DNA of 11,401 nucleotides, taken from assembly GCA_016714045.1 (NCBI GenBank), contig JADJNY010000014.1, positions 1 to 11,401 of the forward strand, read 5' to 3'. Below are positions 7,543 through 11,401 of the stretch, piece by piece. The DNA is from Planctomycetota bacterium (lineage in GTDB: Bacteria; Planctomycetota; UBA1135; GCA-002686595). How positions within the stretch are numbered: position 1 is the first letter of the stretch; every line of letters begins with the position of its first letter. A model generated the notes under the pieces. The model saw only the letters and a list, made by a program, of their open reading frames with translations, had not been told where the DNA came from and made no database searches. The position numbers were made by a program, and so were the translations under genes.

Positions 7543-8131
7543 GCGCGAGCTCCTTCGCGACGTCGGCAATGGCCCGCTGGATCGCCACGCGCGCCGCGTC
7601 CGCGGTCGAGAAGCCGCACTCGACGGCGATTTCGGAGTACTCGAGATCGACCTCGAAGCGGAGGAGCAGCGCCGTCCGCGTTCGCTCGGGAAGGCCGGCG
7701 AGCGCGCTCTCGAACGCCTCGAATTCCTCCACCGCCAGCAGGAGCTCGAGCGGGCCCGGCCCCTTCGCGCTGGGCGCGGAGAAGCGGTGCGTCTCGTCGA
7801 GGACCTCGGGAGTCCCGCGCTTCGCCGCGTTCTGGCTGCGAATCGCCTGCCGAACCTGGTTCAGTCCGATCTGACGCAAGAAACGCCAGAACGCGCCAGT
7901 GCCGCGATCCTCGAAGCGCGGGAGCGCGGCGAACGCGTTCGCGAGCGCCTCTTGCACGAGGTCGTCGGTGTCCAGGAGTCCTCGGGTACTCCAGGGCAAG
8001 CGGGCGTGCAGAAAGGCCACGAGCGGAGCGCGAAACCGCGCGAAGAGCTCGTCCCGGGCCTGTTCCTTCCCTTCGCGTGCGGCGGCCAACAGGTCGCTCG
8101 TGCGCGTCAAGTCGTCCGCGGGCCCCGTCAT
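7523..8131 (-). CDS. ECF-type RNA polymerase sigma factor
   Basis: A 202-residue sigma-70 factor with regions 2 and 4 only, typical ECF size. Region 2 spans about 12-98 and includes LLDTDDLVQEALANAFAALP (core-binding and promoter-melting part). An Ala/Pro-rich linker follows, then region 4 at about 140-196 (LPERTRTALLLRFEVDLEYSEIAVECGF) with the helix-turn-helix that reads the -35 element. No anti-sigma factor gene is adjacent. The next gene is a Ser/Thr kinase overlapping the 3' end, which fits the ECF groups thought to be controlled by kinase phosphorylation instead of an anti-sigma factor. The ATG at 8131 lacks a good ribosome-binding site, but no better in-frame start is visible and the N-terminal length suits the family. 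The 412-base gap upstream must hold its promoter. Confidence 0.92.
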   Translation of the reverse strand: MTGPADDLTRTSDLLAAAREGKEQARDELFARFRAPLVAFLHARLPWSTRGLLDTDDLVQEALANAFAALPRFEDRGTGAFWRFLRQIGLNQVRQAIRSQNAAKRGTPEVLDETHRFSAPSAKGPGPLELLLAVEEFEAFESALAGLPERTRTALLLRFEVDLEYSEIAVECGFSTADAARVAIQRAIADVAKELARGRPEA

Positions 8132-8482
8132 CGCAGCGCCCCATGGGAGGCGCCTGACGCGCGAGGCACAGAACGTCGCGGTGGAAGCGCGCGAACGCGG
8201 GGCGGGACGCCGAGGACGGGAAGCGCATGCGTGCGATTGTCACGGAACGTCGTGCGTGCGTCCAGCGGCGCGAAGCGAGGCCGCAGCCCTCGTCCGGGGG
8301 AGCCGACACACGGAGGACATGCGCGCTCCTCGTTCGCGACGAGGCCTCGCGTGCGCAGGGCTTCGAGCGCGTTCTTTCGAGCGGGCGAGGGCGAGCGCCG
8401 CCGGCCCGGGCCCTCGAGGGACGCCGGCGGCGGCGGTGGCGGCTGGCGAAACGGCGCGCGCCCGCCGCCACTCCTCCACGCT
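8132..8482. other. intergenic region, likely promoter region of the sigma/kinase genes
   Basis: No convincing gene. A plus-strand frame starting at 8227 is Arg-rich, without motifs, and runs antisense into the FG-GAP gene, so I reject it. The part next to 8131 must carry the promoter and leader for the minus-strand sigma/kinase genes. I see GTGACA on the minus strand at about 8236-8241, which resembles a -35 element, but no clear -10 partner, so I do not call a promoter. A separate stem-loop lies at 8397-8431. Confidence 0.5.
8397..8431. repeat. 9-bp inverted repeat enclosing a small palindrome
   Basis: GCCGCCGGC (8397-8405) pairs perfectly with GCCGGCGGC (8423-8431). The 17-base interval contains its own palindrome, CCCTCGAGGG (8411-8420). 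It lies in the gap between the FG-GAP stop and the sigma gene with no T run on either side. It could be a second processing or termination hairpin or a protein-binding site. At this GC content, chance is also possible. Confidence 0.5.
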
Positions 8483-8517
8483 GGAACGATCCGCTCGCCG
8501 AGCGAACGGACCGTTCC
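8483..8517 (-). terminator. 15-bp stem-loop after the FG-GAP gene
   Basis: On the minus strand the arms GGAACGGTCCGTTCG and CGAGCGGATCGTTCC pair over 15 positions, two of them G-U wobbles, around a 5-base loop. The hairpin starts 26 bases after the stop codon at 8544. There is no T run, so it is either an intrinsic terminator of the U-poor kind or a 3' stabilising structure. Because wobbles replace exact complementarity on the minus-strand RNA only (A-C mismatches would form on the other strand), the structure is better as minus-strand RNA. Confidence 0.55.
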
Positions 8518-8543
8518 GGCACGCACCGTCGAGCGCGCCGACA

Positions 8544-11401
8544 TCAGGGAGTCCACACGGCGGCGACGCCGTTCGTGTAATTCGTCAACGCCGGCGGACA
8601 GAACGCCGCGGCGGCGTTGCGGTAGTGCACCTGGTAGTAGCGCTGTTCGCCGGGAAGCGCTCCGCCGCGCACGCTGATCGTGGGATCGCCCACGCTCGGA
8701 TAGGGCGCGACACCACCGACGGCCGTGCGCGCCCGCAGCCGCACGATCGAACCCGTGACGCACTTCACGCCGTCCGCGAAGGTCACACCGAACCCAGCGG
8801 CTTCGGGCGCCGTGCCCTGGAAGAACACCGCGGTCGTCGTCGCCGGCAGTCCAGTCGCGGTGAGCACGAGCGTATCGTTCGACACGCTCGCAGCTCCCGC
8901 GAACGACAAGAGTCCGGGCGTGCCGAACGAGTTCCGGCAGCCGCCCGACAGCGGTGGCGCCGTGTTCCCGCAGGGACACGGAGCTCCGCTGCCGTCGCCG
9001 AAACAGAAGCTCGCGAGTTGGCAGATGTCCGCGACTCCGTCCGTGTCGTTGTCGGCGAGCGCGCCGCTCCGGATCTGGCAGAAGTCGCAGGTGAGCTCCC
9101 CGTCGCAGTCGGCGCCGCCGATGCCGACGAGGTAAGCCGAGCCCGAATCGACTCCGTTCGGGACGTCGTCGCCGTACGCGCCCACGACGAGGAGTCCGTT
9201 CGCTGCCGAGAGCGCGTTCCCATAGGCCTGGTTGTAGTTGCCGTCGGACGCGATGCGGCGCTCGATCTCGATGCTCGTGCCCCCCGTGAACTGGGGTCGG
9301 TACGTCACGACCATTCCGGCGCCGAGCGCCTGAGCCGTGTCGATGAACGGCACGCCGACCGCGAGCACGTTGCCGATCCACGCGACGGCCGAGCCGAACG
9401 AGTCCCAGTCGTTCGCGCCCGACAAGTACAGCGTGTCGTAGGCATCGTTGGGCCAGACCTGCGTGAGGTCGATCACGGTCACGCTGCCCGCGAGGAACCC
9501 GTAGAACGGATCGTGCGGACATCCGACGGCGAGCCTGTGGTCCGCGGACAAGGCGAGCGCATTGCCGAAGTGGCTGTTCGCCGCGGGCTGCTGCCAGGGG
9601 GAGCGCTCGCTCAAAGTGATCGGCGAACTGGGCGCGGAGCCCAGGGTACCGACGAACACGCGACCGCGGTCCACGATCGTCCCGACCTCGGCGTAGGGAG
9701 CCCCGACGGCGAAGGTCCCGTCGCGCACGTCGAGCGCGGCGCCGAATCGATCGCCGCTCGCACTGGACGGCGCGAGGATCGTGTTGACCCGCGTCCAGGT
9801 CGAGCCCGAGCGCTGATAGACATACACCGCGCCGCGCTGCACTCCGGCTGGCGTCGTCGCATTCGACGCGCCGACGAAAAGCAGGCCGCCGGAGTCGGGC
9901 ACGTACGCGAGCGCGCAACCGAACTCCGCTGAGCCCGTGCCCGCGGGAGGGAGGAGCAGTGCGTCGAGGAGCCACCCACCACTCGTGGCGTTTCGGCGGA
10001 ACACGTACACGACGCCTGCATCCGTGGCGACCGTGTCGTCATCGATCGCTCCCACGAACGCGAAGTCGCCTTGGAGCTCGACGGCCCAACCCATGTAGTC
10101 GGAGGCGTGGACGTTCGTGCCGACGAACGTCGCTTCGTGCACCAACTGAGTTCCCACGCGACGAAAGAGGTAAGCGGAGCCCGCCCTCGCGAGGCCTCCC
10201 GTGCCCGTCTTGAGCGGCGCGCCGACGAGCACGCGATCGCCGTCGGAGGCCACGGAGCCGCCGAAGCCGTCGCCCGCCGTGCCGTTTGGAGCGTTCAGCT
10301 CCTGGAGCGGGCACGACGGGGCTTCGCACTCGTCGGGTCGGTCGTTTCCGTTCACGTCGGCGCTCACGCCGGTGAAGACGTCGGACACATCGAAGTGACC
10401 GTTGCGATTGCAGTCCGTTCCGCTCGCGAGGTAGGCGAACACGGTGCCGCGATCCCCGTTGTCCGCGGGATCCGCGACGAAGAGCGTCGCGTCGCCGAGC
10501 GCGATCGAGGCGCCGAATCGGTGTCCCGTCGTCGTCTGCGTGCCCTCGATCCACTCGTTCAGTGGTGGGTTGGGCGTAGCGGTGGGCACGCGGAGCACGT
10601 GCACGCGCTGGATACCTGCGGCCGTGGAGTCGCCTCCGACGGCCACGATGTCACCGCGCACCGCGACCGACGCGCCGAAGTGGCTGCTGCCGGGCGAGGA
10701 GAAGGGCCCGAGCACGACCTCCTGGCTCCAGCCGTTCGAACCCCGCACGAACGTCGTCGCGCGCCCCGCACCCGAGAGCGTGTCGGGCGCGCCGACGATG
10801 CAGCGCAGTCCGTCGATCGCGACGCCCTTGCCGAAGCCGTGCGAGTAGGAACCCAGGTAGTAGGTCCACCCGATCCTCTCGTCGGCCGACCAGTTCGTTC
10901 CGGCCTTCGTGTACACGAACGCGCTCGGGTGGAGCCCGTCGACCGCGACGTAGCTCGGCGTGCCGACGATCAGTCGATCCGACGTCACGGAGAGCGAGTA
11001 GCCGAACTCGCCGGCGGCTCCGCCGACGCTGACCTCGTTCAGGGTGTCCCAGTATCCGACGAACTGCGCGCCCGCGTTGCGCTTGTAGCGGTGCACGTAG
11101 CCGCCGCCGAAATGCGGCTGCCCGACGAAGAAGTCGAGCCCGTTCGTCGCGACGGACCAGCCGAAGTCGCCGCCCGAGAACCCGGCCGGCGGGCTCAAGG
11201 TCCCGCTCACCCACGTGTCGATGTTCCGGTAGTAGGAGTAGAACCGGGCGGTCGCGGCGCCGGGCGCGCCCGCGACGACGTGGACCTCGTTCGGATCGAT
11301 CACGCGCACGCCGACGGACTGGCCCAACGTGTCGTCGAACACGTCGCCGACGAACGTGGCGACGGTCTGCCACTGGTGGCCCGCTCCTTCACGCAGCACC
11401 G
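8544..11401 (-). CDS. FG-GAP double beta-propeller surface protein, 5' end outside the window
   Basis: At least 951 residues, open to the right edge, so the start and any signal peptide are not visible. Residues 1-325 hold six FG-GAP-like blades (for example GGDFGWSVATNGLDFFVGQP, GEFGYSLSVTSDRLIVGTP, SSHFGASVAVRGDIVAVGG). An Asp/Asn-rich linker at 329-359 (DCNRNGHFDVSD...DVNGNDRPDEC) resembles EF-hand or dockerin calcium loops. Residues 375-760 hold seven more blades (GDGFGGSVASDGDRVLVGAP, DRFGAALDVRDGTFAVGAP, SHFGNALALSADHRLAVGCP and others). A second acidic Cys-containing linker lies at 764-793. The C-terminal module (797-951) begins CFGDGSGAPCPCGN and has several Cys, common at the C-termini of secreted Planctomycetota proteins. 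Blades of this type fold as seven-bladed propellers, so one more blade is predicted off the right edge. The protein is probably exported or cell-surface; its ligand is unknown. No membrane segment or enzyme motif is visible in this part. Confidence 0.92.
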   Translation of the reverse strand, partial: VLREGAGHQWQTVATFVGDVFDDTLGQSVGVRVIDPNEVHVVAGAPGAATARFYSYYRNIDTWVSGTLSPPAGFSGGDFGWSVATNGLDFFVGQPHFGGGYVHRYKRNAGAQFVGYWDTLNEVSVGGAAGEFGYSLSVTSDRLIVGTPSYVAVDGLHPSAFVYTKAGTNWSADERIGWTYYLGSYSHGFGKGVAIDGLRCIVGAPDTLSGAGRATTFVRGSNGWSQEVVLGPFSSPGSSHFGASVAVRGDIVAVGGDSTAAGIQRVHVLRVPTATPNPPLNEWIEGTQTTTGHRFGASIALGDATLFVADPADNGDRGTVFAYLASGTDCNRNGHFDVSDVFTGVSADVNGNDRPDECEAPSCPLQELNAPNGTAGDGFGGSVASDGDRVLVGAPLKTGTGGLARAGSAYLFRRVGTQLVHEATFVGTNVHASDYMGWAVELQGDFAFVGAIDDDTVATDAGVVYVFRRNATSGGWLLDALLLPPAGTGSAEFGCALAYVPDSGGLLFVGASNATTPAGVQRGAVYVYQRSGSTWTRVNTILAPSSASGDRFGAALDVRDGTFAVGAPYAEVGTIVDRGRVFVGTLGSAPSSPITLSERSPWQQPAANSHFGNALALSADHRLAVGCPHDPFYGFLAGSVTVIDLTQVWPNDAYDTLYLSGANDWDSFGSAVAWIGNVLAVGVPFIDTAQALGAGMVVTYRPQFTGGTSIEIERRIASDGNYNQAYGNALSAANGLLVVGAYGDDVPNGVDSGSAYLVGIGGADCDGELTCDFCQIRSGALADNDTDGVADICQLASFCFGDGSGAPCPCGNTAPPLSGGCRNSFGTPGLLSFAGAASVSNDTLVLTATGLPATTTAVFFQGTAPEAAGFGVTFADGVKCVTGSIVRLRARTAVGGVAPYPSVGDPTISVRGGALPGEQRYYQVHYRNAAAAFCPPALTNYTNGVAAVWTP
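9018..9113 (-). other. second acidic Cys-containing linker (within the FG-GAP gene)
   Basis: Encodes residues 763-794: ADCDGELTCDFCQI, then ADNDTDGVADICQ. It has the same overall plan as the first linker, a Cys-containing acidic loop followed about ten residues later by a second D-x-D-x-D-G loop, and it separates the second propeller from the Cys-rich C-terminal module. The two linkers probably arose from one another or from a common module. Confidence 0.5.
10323..10418 (-). other. calcium-loop-like linker between the two propellers (within the FG-GAP gene)
   Basis: Encodes residues 328-359, with DCNRNGHFDVSD and DVNGNDRPDEC. The spacing of Asp and Asn (D-x-N-x-N-G, then D-x-N-x-N-D) matches EF-hand-like calcium loops. 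A single linker of this kind would rigidify the joint between the two propellers when calcium is bound. The functional reading is inference. Confidence 0.6.

Noticed and set aside
7543..7569. ATG at 7569 as the kinase start
   Set aside because: It has no ribosome-binding site at proper spacing and a 47-base overlap with the sigma gene. GTG 7542 has AAGGAG at ideal spacing.
8236..8241. GTGACA on the minus strand as a -35 promoter element for the sigma gene
   Set aside because: No matching -10 element at 16-18 bases, and the promoter consensus of this organism is unknown.
8227..8580. 117-residue plus-strand frame between the sigma and FG-GAP genes
   Set aside because: It is strongly Arg-rich, extends antisense into the FG-GAP gene and contains both hairpins of the gap, so it is unlikely to be coding.
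7899..9932. 677-residue plus-strand open frame spanning the sigma and FG-GAP genes
   Set aside because: It is Arg-rich, without motifs, and antisense to two well-supported genes and their intergenic gap; a GC-driven artefact.

Overview
The window is GC-rich DNA from what looks like a Planctomycetota chromosome, or a close relative. This is inferred from three things: an ECF sigma factor gene overlapping a membrane Ser/Thr kinase gene; a large FG-GAP surface protein with Asp/Asn/Cys-rich linkers (D-C-N-x-N-G type) and a Cys-rich C-terminal module containing CFGDGSG...CPCGN; and an RHS/YD-repeat gene of the style seen in that phylum. No rRNA, tRNA, CRISPR array or replication origin was found.

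Layout, left to right. (1) 1-1308, plus strand: the 3' end of an RHS-repeat gene that enters from the left edge and is broken by two frameshifts. Both lie at the same codon motif and both look like loss of an AC dinucleotide from a Tyr-Thr-Tyr-Asp signature. (2) 1286-1558: a small unrecognised frame that ends 9 bases before a perfect 14-bp stem-loop at 1568-1600. (3) 1601-2104: no convincing gene. (4) 2105-3615, minus strand: an IS91-family (HUH/Y2) transposase gene, complete at both ends but split by an exact 8-bp tandem duplication; removing one copy restores about 500 residues. (5) 3637-4107: no gene, but a terminator-like hairpin for the next gene. (6) 4108-5796, minus: a B12-binding-type radical SAM enzyme. 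(7) 5887-7542, minus: a Ser/Thr kinase with one membrane segment and a DUF4384-like sensor domain. (8) 7523-8131, minus: an ECF sigma factor overlapping the kinase by 20 bases. (9) 8132-8543: a noncoding gap with two strong stem-loops. (10) 8544 to the right edge, minus: at least 951 residues of a double beta-propeller FG-GAP protein whose N-terminus is outside the window.

The sigma factor and kinase are almost certainly co-transcribed and probably form a signalling pair, with the kinase's outer domain sensing something and the kinase acting on the sigma factor. The radical SAM gene lies 90 bases downstream and could share the transcript; its substrate cannot be read from the sequence. The RHS remnant and the broken transposase form a decayed accessory segment beside this intact block. 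I did not find a convincing new defence or mobile system. The most informative signals are the mechanisms of the frame-breaking lesions, the sigma/kinase pair, and the domain design of the FG-GAP protein.
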